A stretch of 64,000 bases of DNA from Eubacteriaceae bacterium (GCA_902362455.1 CABIWJ010000004.1:333338-397337), one strand, 5' to 3'; counted from the stretch's first letter, positions 36,592 to 46,619 are shown. A program made the numbers and translations. Notes: a model not told the origin generated them from the letters alone.

Positions 36592-37608
36592 TTATGCTAA
36601 TTCTGAGAAATATTTAATTGTTCTTACCATCTGGCTTGTGTATGAGTTTTCGTTATCATACCAAGAAACAACCTGTACTTCGTAAAGGTCATCAGATACT
36701 TTGCTAACCATTGTCTGTGTAGCATCGAATAAAGAACCGAATCTCATACCAACGATATCGCTAGATACGATTTCATCTTCATTGTAACCGAATGATTCGT
36801 TAGAAGCTGCTTTCATAGCTGCGTTGATTCCGTCAACTGTTACGTCAGAACCTTTAACAACTGCTGTTAAGATTGTTGTAGAACCTGTAGGTGTTGGTAC
36901 ACGCTGTGCAGATCCGATTAATTTACCATTTAATTCTGGAATAACTAAACCGATGGCTTTTGCAGCACCTGTTGAGTTAGGTACGATATTAATTGCAGCT
37001 GCTCTAGATCTTCTTAAATCACCTTTTCTCTGTGGTCCATCAAGTGTCATCTGATCGCCTGTGTAAGCATGGATTGTTACCATGATACCTGACTGGATTG
37101 CTGCATATTTGTTAAGAGCATCAGCCATAGGTGCTAAACAGTTTGTTGTACAAGAAGCTGCTGAAATGATTGTATCATCAGCTTTTAATGTTGTATGGTT
37201 TGTGTTGTAAACGATTGTAGGAAGATCGTTACCAGCTGGAGCTGAGATAACTACCTTTCTTGCACCAGCATTGATATGAGCCTGTGCTTTTGCTTTAGAT
37301 GTGTAGAAACCTGAACACTCTAAAACTACGTCTACTTTTAATTCTCCCCATGGGCAGTTGTTAGCATCTGGGAATGCATAAATCTTGATTTCTTTTCCAT
37401 CAACTGTGATAGAATCTTCACCAGCTGTAACTTTATCAGCTAATTCATATTTACCCTGTGATGAATCATACTTTAATAAATGAGCTAACATTTTTGGACT
37501 TGTTAAGTCATTGATAGCTACTACTTCGTATCCTTCTGCTCCAAACATCTGTCTGAATGCAAGACGACCAATACGGCCAAAACCATTAATTGCAACTCTT
37601 ACTGCCAT
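36592..37608 (-). CDS. gap: Glyceraldehyde-3-phosphate dehydrogenase
   Basis: NAD-dependent oxidation and phosphorylation of glyceraldehyde 3-phosphate. 338 aa. Rossmann start [16 protein letters not shown], active-site [12 protein letters not shown] with the catalytic Cys, HAYTGDQ, and C-terminal [21 protein letters not shown] precedes ATG 37608. First gene of the glycolytic cluster with its promoter at 37702-37730. Confidence 0.98.
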   Translation of the reverse strand: MAVRVAINGFGRIGRLAFRQMFGAEGYEVVAINDLTSPKMLAHLLKYDSSQGKYELADKVTAGEDSITVDGKEIKIYAFPDANNCPWGELKVDVVLECSGFYTSKAKAQAHINAGARKVVISAPAGNDLPTIVYNTNHTTLKADDTIISAASCTTNCLAPMADALNKYAAIQSGIMVTIHAYTGDQMTLDGPQRKGDLRRSRAAAINIVPNSTGAAKAIGLVIPELNGKLIGSAQRVPTPTGSTTILTAVVKGSDVTVDGINAAMKAASNESFGYNEDEIVSSDIVGMRFGSLFDATQTMVSKVSDDLYEVQVVSWYDNENSYTSQMVRTIKYFSELA

Positions 37609-37701
37609 TTTAATGTTCCTCCTAAAGTTATAAATAATAAGATTGTTAAAAATTTGACGTTAGGCAATATTCATTTCCCATTCAAAATTTAACCTAGGTG
37701 T

Positions 37702-37730
37702 ATTGTACCTAATTTGTTTAAAAATATCAA
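37702..37730 (-). promoter_or_regulatory. gap promoter
   Basis: On the minus strand TTGATA (37730-37725) and TACAAT (37707-37702) are separated by 17 bases, about 95 bases upstream of gap. Confidence 0.7.
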
Positions 37731-37877
37731 GTATATTTTTGCCAAATTTTCTAATTATATACCTTTTCGATTGTATAGTATTAATGTATTGCATTGTATT
37801 TAATGGTTTTTGTCGCATATTTTAATATATTATGCTAAAATATGACCTATGATTTTAATAGGAAAGGAACTGATAAA

Positions 37878-38687
37878 ATGAATAGACTTGTAGATTACCA
37901 CATTCATACATTTTTCTCAGGTGACAGTGAAGCAAAAACTGACGAAATAGTTAAAAGTGCCATAGAAAAAGGCTTATCTTCTATATGCGTAACAGACCAT
38001 TTAGATTTTGACTATATCGTTGATGATGTATTATTTGAATTAGATAAAGATAAATATTTTGAATATTTTGAAAATCTTCGTGAAGAATATAGAGATTTAT
38101 TAGACATAAGAATCGGTATTGAAACAGGTCTTGAGCCTGATAAGTCAAAGAGACTTGATGATTTCATAAATAGACATAATTATGATTTTATCATCGGCTC
38201 TTCTCATTTAGTAAATGGTATTGATCCATTTTATCCTGAATATTTTAATGGAAGAACAGATTATCAGGCTTTTTTAGAATATTTTGAATCAATTGAAACT
38301 AATCTTAAATATTGCAAAAACTTTGATGTATACGGACATATTGATTATGTTGTCCGTTATTCTCCAAATAAGGATTTTAATTATAAAGTATTTGATTATT
38401 GTGATATTATAAATGAAATCCTAAAGAATTTAATTCATAATGGTAAAGGAATTGAAATAAATACAAGTGGATACCGTTCAGGATTATCTAATCCGAATCC
38501 CAATACAGAGATTATAAAAATGTACAGAGAACTTGGTGGCGAAATAATTACTATTGGTTCTGATGCACACAGACCTCAGGACATTGCTTATAATTTTAAT
38601 AAAGCTGTCGAAATATTAAAAGGTTGTGGATTTAAATATTATACTGAATTTAAAAACCGTAAGCCTGAATTCATAAAACTTGATTAG
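37878..38687 (+). CDS. PHP-domain histidinol-phosphatase family protein
   Basis: 269-aa PHP-superfamily phosphoesterase, most like HisJ-type histidinol phosphatase. Metal-binding motifs: DYHIHTFFSGD at the start, VTDHLDF near residue 40, GIETGLE, IGSSHLVNG, and the C-terminal GSDAHRPQ. ATG 37878 follows AGGAAAGGA at good spacing, while the frame is open from 37842. No other his genes are nearby, so the substrate remains a family inference. It ends only six bases before the giant palindrome copy B. Confidence 0.82.
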   Translation: MNRLVDYHIHTFFSGDSEAKTDEIVKSAIEKGLSSICVTDHLDFDYIVDDVLFELDKDKYFEYFENLREEYRDLLDIRIGIETGLEPDKSKRLDDFINRHNYDFIIGSSHLVNGIDPFYPEYFNGRTDYQAFLEYFESIETNLKYCKNFDVYGHIDYVVRYSPNKDFNYKVFDYCDIINEILKNLIHNGKGIEINTSGYRSGLSNPNPNTEIIKMYRELGGEIITIGSDAHRPQDIAYNFNKAVEILKGCGFKYYTEFKNRKPEFIKLD

Positions 38688-38692
38688 ATATT

Positions 38693-39216
38693 ATAAAACA
38701 GACCTGGCTATTACATATGTAATTAATATTCGCCTGTTAAAGCAATTTGACATATGTAAATATCGAAACACCTTGTAATAATTGCTTAAATTTATGAGAT
38801 ATTATTTTTCGGCTCATATTTTGTGTGCATTCAACGAACATACAATTAAGCCGAGATGTACATCTATGACACACACTTTCATATGACTTAATCTAGTGAG
38901 AGTAAATGCCGCCATCTACAGAGGTTATTACGGAGCAGTAAATCAAACGCACTTCGCTTGAACGGTGATTTACTGCTCCGACCTTTTGTATCTGACGGCA
39001 TTAACTCTCACACGATACGTCATAAATCAAGTGTGTGGCACAGACGTACACATCGGTTTAAGTGTATGGCTCTTGAATGAACATAAATAATCAAAAGAGC
39101 CGAAAAATGAATATCCATAAATTAGCAATTATTACAAAAGTTTTTATATTTATATATGCAAATTTGCTTAACACAGAAAATTTAATTCTATTATGTAATA
39201 GCCAGGTCTGTTTTAT
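38693..39216. repeat. Giant imperfect palindrome, copy B
   Basis: A 524-bp hairpin-forming region that almost exactly fills the gap between two convergent genes. The outer arms AAAACAGACCTGGCTATTA (38695-38713) and 39196-39214 are perfect complements with A4/T4 flanks, the form of a bidirectional terminator. The core 38714-39195 matches copy A, with paired stems TTGTAATAATTGC (38773-38785) with 39125-39137, GTGAGAGT (38896-38903) with 39004-39011, and CGGAGCAGT (38931-38939) with 38972-38980. It starts CATATGTA and ends TATG, as does copy A. Confidence 0.88.
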
Positions 39217-39225
39217 CATCAATCT

Positions 39226-40410
39226 CTATTCATTTGACATTTTCTTCTTTTTGGCAATCTTAATATCCATTGTCATCGTAATAAGTATGTAAATTATAAA
39301 TACTACACTTAATGTGTATGCAAAACTATACGCATATGAAGACACTTTCTTTGCTACTGGTTCTATTGTATTGGCTGAAACGATGGATACAGAATACCAA
39401 TTAGTATCAGGAACTATATCATAGCATATGTATCTTTTATGTTTTCCTGAACCATATGTAATTATTCCTGAACGTCCATTTTTTATTTGTTTTTTAAGTT
39501 TAGCAATTGATTTCTCATTTTTAATATTAATTGAATCTAAAAGTACAAATAAATTTGTATTTTTGCCAACAGCATCTGGTCTGGCAACTAATATACCATC
39601 TTCCTGAGAGATAAATGTTGTTCCAAGTTTCTCAAATGATGATGTATCAATAATCTCAGTAAATTCCTGAATATCATAATTACATATTAATGCGCCGACT
39701 ATCTTATCATTTTTATAGACAGGCACACCAAGGCATATATATTCTACATTATTTTTTTCATCAGCTATAATTGTTGAAACACCATTATTTCCATTCAATA
39801 TATTATCAAGAAATTCATTATGGTCATAACTAACAGAATCTCCGATTGTAAGAACCTCATCTTTATTAGCAGACACAAGACCTAATCCAACAAATTCATG
39901 TGCATTAAGAGCCTTTTCTAACAGATTTGAAGTCATATCAATATCGATTTCATCATTTTCATCATATAATAAAGATAAAGTCTTTAACACATTATACTCA
40001 TCATTTATTTTAAGTCTTATTTTTTCAAGACTCTCAGATACCATTGATGTCAGATATACTTTAGTATTTTTATTAATCTGTTTCTGGACATCACTTTTGA
40101 ATCCTGTAAAGGAATATGCAATGTATAAAGCTGCGATTATTAGTAAAATAAATTTATAGGTAATACATGTCCATAATAGTTTGCTAAAATCAACTATACT
40201 GGCTTTCAGATTACCAAGATTAATTCTAGAGGACTTGCCTGATTTAGTTTTTTTATCTCTTTTTGAAGCCTCTTCTGAAGCTTTGTCAGCTTTATTAGTA
40301 GTTTTAACTTTATTAGTTTTAACTTTATCAGTTTTAACAACATCGGTTTTAACTTCATCTGTTATATCAGTCTTATCAGTTTTTTTGATTTCTAAATTTT
40401 TTTTACTCAT
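39226..40410 (-). CDS. Membrane-anchored Cache-domain sensor-like protein
   Basis: 394 aa. A long cytoplasmic N-terminus of Lys/Thr repeats (KTDKVKTNKVKTTNK, residues 1-70), a membrane segment at about 88-108, an extracellular Cache-like sensor domain (about 115-350), a second membrane segment, then only about 15 basic residues. No kinase, GGDEF or methyl-accepting domain follows, so any signalling output must go through the N-terminal tail or a partner. Its ATG shares one base with the mnmA stop, implying coupling. Confidence 0.7.
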   Translation of the reverse strand: MSKKNLEIKKTDKTDITDEVKTDVVKTDKVKTNKVKTTNKADKASEEASKRDKKTKSGKSSRINLGNLKASIVDFSKLLWTCITYKFILLIIAALYIAYSFTGFKSDVQKQINKNTKVYLTSMVSESLEKIRLKINDEYNVLKTLSLLYDENDEIDIDMTSNLLEKALNAHEFVGLGLVSANKDEVLTIGDSVSYDHNEFLDNILNGNNGVSTIIADEKNNVEYICLGVPVYKNDKIVGALICNYDIQEFTEIIDTSSFEKLGTTFISQEDGILVARPDAVGKNTNLFVLLDSINIKNEKSIAKLKKQIKNGRSGIITYGSGKHKRYICYDIVPDTNWYSVSIVSANTIEPVAKKVSSYAYSFAYTLSVVFIIYILITMTMDIKIAKKKKMSNE

Positions 40411-41507
40411 TAGTCTATACCTCTTAAAATAGTTCCACCAAATGCAACATATTCACCATCATATACAACTACTGCCTGTCCGGGAGTTACAGCTCTTACA
40501 GGTTCCTCAAATATACATTCTATATTGTTGCCATTCTTTTTAACATGACATTTTGTTCCACGATGGTTATAACGTATCTTGGCAATATATTCTTTATTTT
40601 CATCTACTTCTTCATCTGCCATATAATTAACATTATCAGCAATTAAAGTTGTTTTCAGAACATCTGTACTCTTTCCGATGACAACTTCATTAGATTCAGG
40701 GCGAATTTCAATTACGAATACCGGATATCCCATAGCAAGATTCAACCCTTTTCGTTGACCAACAGTATAATTTGTAATTCCCTTATGTTGACCAATCACA
40801 TTTCCGTCTATATCCACGAAATTACCCGGAATAATATTATTATTTGTATTTCTGCGAATGAAACTTGCGTAATCATTGTCAGGTACAAAGCATATTTCCA
40901 TACTGTCAGGTTTCTTTGCAACACTTAATCCTATTTCTTCAGCAATCTTTCTTACTTCATCTTTAGTATAACCACCAATGGGCATAAGTGTATGTGACAA
41001 CTGATGTTGTGTAAGATTATACAGTGCATATGTCTGATCCTTGGCAGCCGTCACTGAATTTCTTATTGTATATCTTCCGTTATTAAGTTTATCTATTCTT
41101 GCATAATGTCCGGTCGCAATATAATCAGCACCTATTTCCAGTGAACGCTGCAATAATGATTCCCACTTTACATAACGGTTACAGGCTATACATGGATTAG
41201 GAGTTCTTCCAGCCATATATTCATTTATAAAATATTTAATTACCTTTTCATTAAATTCGCTTCTGAAATTCATTACATAATAAGGAATGTCTAACATATT
41301 AGCTACGCGTCTGGCATCATCTACGGCACTTAGTCCACAACAGCCACCTTCAGCTGAAGCATCATAAGAGTCATCTTCCTGCCATATCTGCATTGTAACA
41401 CCTATGACGTCATATCCTTCTTGTTTTAACAGATATGCTGCGACAGATGAATCTACACCACCGGACATTCCAACTACAACTTTTTTATTCTTCTTAATTA
41501 TTTCCAT
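40410..41507 (-). CDS. mnmA: tRNA-specific 2-thiouridylase MnmA
   Basis: Thiolates the wobble uridine of Lys, Glu and Gln tRNAs. 365 aa. PP-loop GMSGGVDSS near residue 14, catalytic cysteine in NPCIACNRYVKW, second catalytic Cys in MEICFVPDND, and the tRNA-binding GQRKGLN. It follows a cysteine desulfurase gene by 69 bases, the normal sulfur donor for this enzyme. GAAAGG lies far upstream, so the start could be another nearby codon. Confidence 0.96.
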   Translation of the reverse strand: MEIIKKNKKVVVGMSGGVDSSVAAYLLKQEGYDVIGVTMQIWQEDDSYDASAEGGCCGLSAVDDARRVANMLDIPYYVMNFRSEFNEKVIKYFINEYMAGRTPNPCIACNRYVKWESLLQRSLEIGADYIATGHYARIDKLNNGRYTIRNSVTAAKDQTYALYNLTQHQLSHTLMPIGGYTKDEVRKIAEEIGLSVAKKPDSMEICFVPDNDYASFIRRNTNNNIIPGNFVDIDGNVIGQHKGITNYTVGQRKGLNLAMGYPVFVIEIRPESNEVVIGKSTDVLKTTLIADNVNYMADEEVDENKEYIAKIRYNHRGTKCHVKKNGNNIECIFEEPVRAVTPGQAVVVYDGEYVAFGGTILRGID

Positions 41508-41576
41508 ATCTTTGTAGTTTAATAACCATACCTTTCTAATGTAATATTAATAATTAGCTATTATACATTCAAATTC

Positions 41577-42743
41577 TTATTTTGTAAAATAACTATTATA
41601 TTCTGATGATTTTTTTCTAAGTTCACTTATAATATTTTTGGTATTATTTACAACAAAATCTATTTCATCTTTGGTTGTTTCATCGGAAATCGTAAATCTT
41701 ATTGATGAATATGCAAGTTCTTCAGGAAGTCCTATCGAAATCAGGACATGCGATGGCTTACTGCTATTACTTGAACAGGCAGAACCACTTGAAGCACATA
41801 TTCCTTTCATATCTAATAATGCTAGAATTTCTGAAGCTTCTACAAACTGAAAAGAAATATTTATATTTCCCGGAAGTCTGTTACGCCTGCTTCCGTTAAG
41901 CCTTGAAAATGGTATCTCTCTTAATATTCTTTCGATAAAATAATCTCTGAGTGATACTTTGTAGCGTGCTTTATTCATCATATTATTATGAGAAAGTTCA
42001 GCAGCTTTAGCCATTCCAACAATAGATGGAACGTTCTGTGTTCCTGCCCGTAGTCCCTTTTCCTGTCCACCACCGAATAATAAAGGCACTGTTTTAACAC
42101 TATCATTTATATATAGAAAGCCAATTCCTTTTGGTCCATGGAACTTATGAGCACTGGCACTTAATAAATCGATATTCATCTGCCTAACATCTATTGGTAT
42201 CTGTCCATATGCCTGAACGGCATCGGTATGAAATATTATTCCTCTCTCATGACAGATTTTACCGATTTTAGAAATAGGTTCAATTGTTCCAATCTCATTA
42301 TTTGCCATCATAACAGATACTAATATTGTTTCATCAGTAATTTCATCAATTAACCGTTGCAATTTTATCACACCATATTCGTCAACGTCAATATAAGAAA
42401 TTTTAAAATCCAGGTCCTCTAAATTTTTGGACGTCTTTAGAATTGCAGGGTGTTCTATTTTCGAAGTAATAATGTGTTTACCTTTGTTTTTATATGCTTT
42501 GGCAACTGTTCTAAGTGCCCAGTTATCAGACTCTGTTCCTCCCGATGTGAAATATATCTCATCTGATGTTGCATTTATTGTATCAGAAATAATATTTCTG
42601 GCATTTTCAATAGCATCCCTGCTTTTACCTGCAAATTCATATATACTTGATGGGTTTCCGTATAGTATTGTAAAATATTCAAGCATTTCATCTACCACTT
42701 CTTTTTTTGTCTTTGTAGTAGCTGCGTTATCCATATAAATCAT
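41577..42743 (-). CDS. Cysteine desulfurase (NifS/IscS family)
   Basis: PLP enzyme that takes sulfur from cysteine to a persulfide. 388 aa. Start IYMDNAATTKTKKEV, PLP lysine in SAHKFHGPKGIGFLYI, and the flexible active-site loop ASSGSACSSNSSKPS with its Cys. GAGGT precedes ATG 42743. Directly upstream of mnmA, so it most likely supplies sulfur for tRNA thiolation; no iscU-like scaffold is adjacent. Confidence 0.94.
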   Translation of the reverse strand: MIYMDNAATTKTKKEVVDEMLEYFTILYGNPSSIYEFAGKSRDAIENARNIISDTINATSDEIYFTSGGTESDNWALRTVAKAYKNKGKHIITSKIEHPAILKTSKNLEDLDFKISYIDVDEYGVIKLQRLIDEITDETILVSVMMANNEIGTIEPISKIGKICHERGIIFHTDAVQAYGQIPIDVRQMNIDLLSASAHKFHGPKGIGFLYINDSVKTVPLLFGGGQEKGLRAGTQNVPSIVGMAKAAELSHNNMMNKARYKVSLRDYFIERILREIPFSRLNGSRRNRLPGNINISFQFVEASEILALLDMKGICASSGSACSSNSSKPSHVLISIGLPEELAYSSIRFTISDETTKDEIDFVVNNTKNIISELRKKSSEYNSYFTK

Positions 42744-42841
42744 TTTTTACCTCCACATCTATAATTCCCGTTATAACAAAGTAATTTTGAATACATATAA
42801 TAAATGCTACATATAATTTCAAAAAAGAGTTCCGTTTCAAA

Positions 42842-44359
42842 ATGAATAAATCATATATATCAACATTTACAAAAAGCAGTATAATCAAAGGAACGATTAT
42901 TTTAACTTTTGCAGGTTTTATAACAAGAATAATTGGCTTTTTATTTAGAATATTCCTTACAGGCAAAATTGGTGCAGAGGGTCTTGGAATTTATCAATTA
43001 ATTTTTCCAATACAAATTGTCTGTTTTTCATTTTGTACTATGGGTTTTGAAATGGCTATATCTAAGCTCGTGGCTGCAAACAGAAAATCTTCTGATAATG
43101 CCGGATTATATTATCTTATAAGTGGAATATTAATGTCTGTTATTATCTCAGTAGTAATTACCGTTATTGTATTTACTAATTCTGACTATATAGCAAGAAG
43201 ATTATTATTAGAGCCAAGATGTTCAGAGCTTGTTATGTATATGAGCCTATCTATTCCGTTAGCCAGTATTCATTCCTGTATATGCGGTTATTATCTTGGA
43301 ATAAAGAATTCACGTATTCCGGCATTAACTCAGGTTATCGAACAGCTAATCAGAGTAATTTCAATTTATTTAATAATTATGCTCTTTGAAAAATATAATT
43401 ACAGAGTTACTCCTGTAGTGGCTGTTATGGGTTCGGTTATTGGTGAACTTTCTTCTACTATTTACTGTGTCTTAAGTATTAATAAGAATTTAAGAAAGAA
43501 CTTTAAATACTCTGTATTCTATCAGAAAATCAAGTATGTATCAAAAGAACTTTTTATGTTGTCATTCCCGCTCACATTGAATAAGTTAATGTTAAGTATA
43601 TTGCAAAGCATACAAAGTGTACTGGTTCCAAGCATGTTAATCACTTATGGGTTATCCTCTAAAGATGCCCTTAGTATATATGGTATAATTCTTGGACTTG
43701 TACTGCCATTAATAATGTTTCCAAGTGCTATCGTTAATTCTATGGCATTACTCCTGCTTCCTGCAATTTCAGAAGCTGACAGCAATAATAATACTGACAA
43801 AATACAAATAGCAACCAAAAAAGCGACTTTCTTTAGTATTGTATTTGGAATATTGTGTCTTGGCATATTTGCAAGGTATGGTAATGAAATATCATTACTT
43901 CTATTCAGGAATAATTCCGGTGAATATATTAGTAGTTTAGGACTTATCTGTCCGTTTATATTCGTTACTGCAACTATGGCAAGTACCATCAATGGTCTTG
44001 GACATACGGAGATAACATTTATACATAATATTGTCTCTACATTAATTCAGATTTTATCAATTATATTTCTTATACCCAGATATGGTATAAACGGATATAT
44101 TACAGGCTTGATAATCAGCACAGTAATTAGTGCAATAAGTCATTATATTTCAATGTACCGTCTGATTAAATTTAAGTTAAATATCATGAAAACATTCATA
44201 TATCCCTTTATCGTTATATTTCTGCTAATTAAAATATGTGATTTTGTATTTTTAAATATAAGTGCTTTAAACACTATATACGCTTTTATATGCTCTGGGG
44301 TAGTTATCTGTATATTATATAGCCTGATTTATATAAATATTTTCAAAAATTTAAATTAG
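42842..44359 (+). CDS. SpoVB-like polysaccharide/lipid flippase (MOP superfamily)
   Basis: 505-aa protein with about 14 membrane segments of the MviN/SpoVB branch of the MOP exporter superfamily. It opens IIKGTIILTFAGFITRIIGFLFRIFL and GAEGLGIYQLIFPIQ, typical of SpoVB. Such proteins move lipid-linked cell-wall precursors; SpoVB acts in spore cortex synthesis. It is divergent from the cysteine desulfurase gene. No clear ribosome site precedes ATG 42842. Confidence 0.82.
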   Translation: MNKSYISTFTKSSIIKGTIILTFAGFITRIIGFLFRIFLTGKIGAEGLGIYQLIFPIQIVCFSFCTMGFEMAISKLVAANRKSSDNAGLYYLISGILMSVIISVVITVIVFTNSDYIARRLLLEPRCSELVMYMSLSIPLASIHSCICGYYLGIKNSRIPALTQVIEQLIRVISIYLIIMLFEKYNYRVTPVVAVMGSVIGELSSTIYCVLSINKNLRKNFKYSVFYQKIKYVSKELFMLSFPLTLNKLMLSILQSIQSVLVPSMLITYGLSSKDALSIYGIILGLVLPLIMFPSAIVNSMALLLLPAISEADSNNNTDKIQIATKKATFFSIVFGILCLGIFARYGNEISLLLFRNNSGEYISSLGLICPFIFVTATMASTINGLGHTEITFIHNIVSTLIQILSIIFLIPRYGINGYITGLIISTVISAISHYISMYRLIKFKLNIMKTFIYPFIVIFLLIKICDFVFLNISALNTIYAFICSGVVICILYSLIYINIFKNLN

Positions 44360-44466
44360 ATTTTTAAAATATTATATATTACGTTGAAGCCAGGAAGACT
44401 TCAGTCCATAAACGTTATATTGAATGTATTTGTGAATACTATATATATATCGTTATGATATCAATG

Positions 44467-45231
44467 TTAAATAAATTCTGTCATATATTTCTGAAACCTC
44501 AAAGGAAGCATCTGAGTCTGAAATTTAATATTAGTTCTCTCTTTTATAGCAATGCTTTGACAGAATTTCTTATACAGATTACTATACAATTCTTCATACG
44601 AAGAGATTTCAAGCTCCTTATCTGACAGAAAATCACCTGAGACTATAATCCATTCTTGATATTCAGGATGGACTACACATAAGTTTCTGATTTCATCATA
44701 TATGATAAAATTCTCATTTGGTAAACGGTCAGCAAAATGCGGTGCAATAAAGGTTATAATATTATTCTTTGGACCAATTTTAGAAAAGAGAATATCTCCG
44801 TTTAATTCTTGAAATCTTAGAAAACCTTTAAGATGTAAAATTTCATTATTTACCTCTCGTGCCATTTTAAATACATTATTTACGTAATTATCTGATAAAT
44901 CATTTATAAGATTTAGTTTATTCTTCATTGATAACCCTTTTACAATCATATGATATACGTTGTCTGCTTTATTATTGTTCCGGCTTGCAATACACTGACA
45001 TATTATGATATAGCAGTGTTCACCAAATTCACGTATAAGAGTCCTTGCAACCTTTAATGCTTTAACATCATCAGAAGTAATATTTATATATTCCGTAAAG
45101 AATTCAAGATTATCATCCGCACAAGTTCTCATAATAGTATCATTATGATTATATTTACATTCATATGCTGTATATATTGCAGTAAATATCCCCTCTATTG
45201 AATCTTCACAATATAATACTTTTTTTCTCAT
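44467..45231 (-). CDS. DUF4130 / TIGR03915-type putative DNA metabolism protein
   Basis: 254-aa protein of the family that accompanies a radical-SAM DNA repair protein. Recognisable parts: VLYCEDSIEGIFTAIYTAYE at the start, FLRFQELNGDILFSKIGP, and PHFADRLPNENFIIYDE. In other bacteria the domain can be fused to a uracil-DNA-glycosylase-like domain; here it stands alone. ATG 45231 is chosen because GGAGA is six bases upstream. It is 25 bases downstream of the radical SAM gene and would share its SOS control. Confidence 0.8.
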   Translation of the reverse strand: MRKKVLYCEDSIEGIFTAIYTAYECKYNHNDTIMRTCADDNLEFFTEYINITSDDVKALKVARTLIREFGEHCYIIICQCIASRNNNKADNVYHMIVKGLSMKNKLNLINDLSDNYVNNVFKMAREVNNEILHLKGFLRFQELNGDILFSKIGPKNNIITFIAPHFADRLPNENFIIYDEIRNLCVVHPEYQEWIIVSGDFLSDKELEISSYEELYSNLYKKFCQSIAIKERTNIKFQTQMLPLRFQKYMTEFI

Positions 45232-45255
45232 ACTAATCTCCATTCCGCAGCAATA

Positions 45256-46554
45256 TTAGTCATTCGTATCATCAAATAATGACAATTGTTTATAAGTTAC
45301 ATTATCCACAGAAAATGGATACCTGTCTTTAGGATCAATTATATTTCTTACTATATAATCTTCATCAATTTTAGTATTATACATCATCTTTCCATTACAT
45401 GTAATGAAGTATAATGCTCTTTTTAATACCACTCCGATTTTCTTCAAATCTTCAAATGACAGATTACCACTTCGTCTGGCATATACTATTCTCTTTGCAC
45501 TTTTAACTCCGACTCCCGGTATTCTTAATAAAGTATTATAATCAGCCTTATTTATCTCAATAGGAAACAGCTCTAAATGTCTTATAGCCCAGTTACACTT
45601 AGGATCTAATAATACGTTGAAATTCGGACGTTCTTCACTAAGCAGTTCATTTGATTTAAAGCCATAGAATCTTAGAAGAAAGTCTGCCTGATATAGCCTG
45701 TGTTCACGCAATAACGGCGGACCGCTTGTAAGTACAGGCAGATTCTTATCGTTGTTGACATTGACAAATGCTGAATAGAATACGCGCTTTAAATCATACT
45801 TATTATAAAGTGCTTCTGCTATGGTTATAATCTGGTAGTCACTTTCAGGTGTAGCACCGACTATCATCTGGGTTGACTGTCCTGCCGAAACGAACTTAGG
45901 TGCGTTCTTATATAACATCATTTCATTCTTATTCTGTATAATTCCATTCTTAATCTGTTTCATCGGTTTTAATATATTATTTCTATGCTTATTAGGTGCA
46001 AGATTTCTTAAGCCCTCTGCAGTAGGAAGTTCCATATTTACACTCATTCTGTCAGCTAGCAATCCGGTACTTTGTATTATCTCGGGAGATGCTCCGGGAA
46101 TGGCTTTTACATGTATATAACCATTAAAATTATATTCATTTCTAAGTTTATATATTGTTCTATAGATTAACTCCATAGTGTAATCAGGAGATTTAATAAT
46201 TCCTGAACTTAAAAACAATCCCTCAATATAATTTCGCCTGTAAAACTGCATAGTAAGCTCGCATACCTCTTCTGGTGTAAATGTTACCCTTTCTACATCA
46301 TTAGAACATCTGTTTATACAATATTTGCAATCATAAATGCACTCATTAGTAAATAAAATCTTTAAAAGTGATATACAACGTCCATCGGCTGAAAAACTAT
46401 GGCATATCCCTCCCTTTACTGCATTACCGATATCTTTTCCATTGCCTTTTCTGCCTGTACCACTGCTGGTACAGGCAACATCATATTTGGCAGCATCACT
46501 TAATACCTCAAGTTTATGAAATATATTCTTTCCATTAGTAATTGTATAATCCAT
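45256..46554 (-). CDS. Putative DNA modification/repair radical SAM protein
   Basis: 432-aa radical SAM enzyme of the TIGR03916 type. The Fe-S motif is CIYDCKYC, followed by a radical SAM barrel. The C-terminal helix-hairpin-helix LLRIPGVGVKSAKRIVYARR suggests DNA binding. GAGGTG lies five bases before ATG 46554, whereas a start at 46614 would place coding sequence over the LexA boxes. Two LexA boxes lie upstream, so it is predicted to be DNA-damage-inducible together with its DUF4130 partner. The chemical reaction is not known. Confidence 0.85.
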   Translation of the reverse strand: MDYTITNGKNIFHKLEVLSDAAKYDVACTSSGTGRKGNGKDIGNAVKGGICHSFSADGRCISLLKILFTNECIYDCKYCINRCSNDVERVTFTPEEVCELTMQFYRRNYIEGLFLSSGIIKSPDYTMELIYRTIYKLRNEYNFNGYIHVKAIPGASPEIIQSTGLLADRMSVNMELPTAEGLRNLAPNKHRNNILKPMKQIKNGIIQNKNEMMLYKNAPKFVSAGQSTQMIVGATPESDYQIITIAEALYNKYDLKRVFYSAFVNVNNDKNLPVLTSGPPLLREHRLYQADFLLRFYGFKSNELLSEERPNFNVLLDPKCNWAIRHLELFPIEINKADYNTLLRIPGVGVKSAKRIVYARRSGNLSFEDLKKIGVVLKRALYFITCNGKMMYNTKIDEDYIVRNIIDPKDRYPFSVDNVTYKQLSLFDDTND

Positions 46555-46563
46555 ATTACACCT

Positions 46564-46577
46564 CGAACATATGTTTG
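46564..46577. promoter_or_regulatory. LexA box proximal to the radical SAM gene
   Basis: CGAACATATGTTTG fits CGAAC-N4-GTTYG, the same form as the boxes before lexA at 5769 and 5795. It lies between the proposed promoter and the ribosome site. Confidence 0.85.
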
Positions 46578-46586
46578 ATATAAATA

Positions 46587-46619
46587 TAATATCACAATTC
46601 TTAATCGAACACAAGTTCT
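46587..46619 (-). promoter_or_regulatory. Promoter with second LexA box for the radical SAM operon
   Basis: CGAACACAAGTTCT (46606-46619) is a second SOS box. On the minus strand a -35-like TTGTGT lies inside it and TATTAT follows after 17 bases. The two boxes bracket the predicted promoter. Confidence 0.75.

Noticed and set aside
38693..39216. Giant palindrome considered as a decayed insertion sequence with a transposase
   Set aside because: No open frame of useful length or transposase motif is shared by both copies, and the two halves pair throughout rather than only at the ends.
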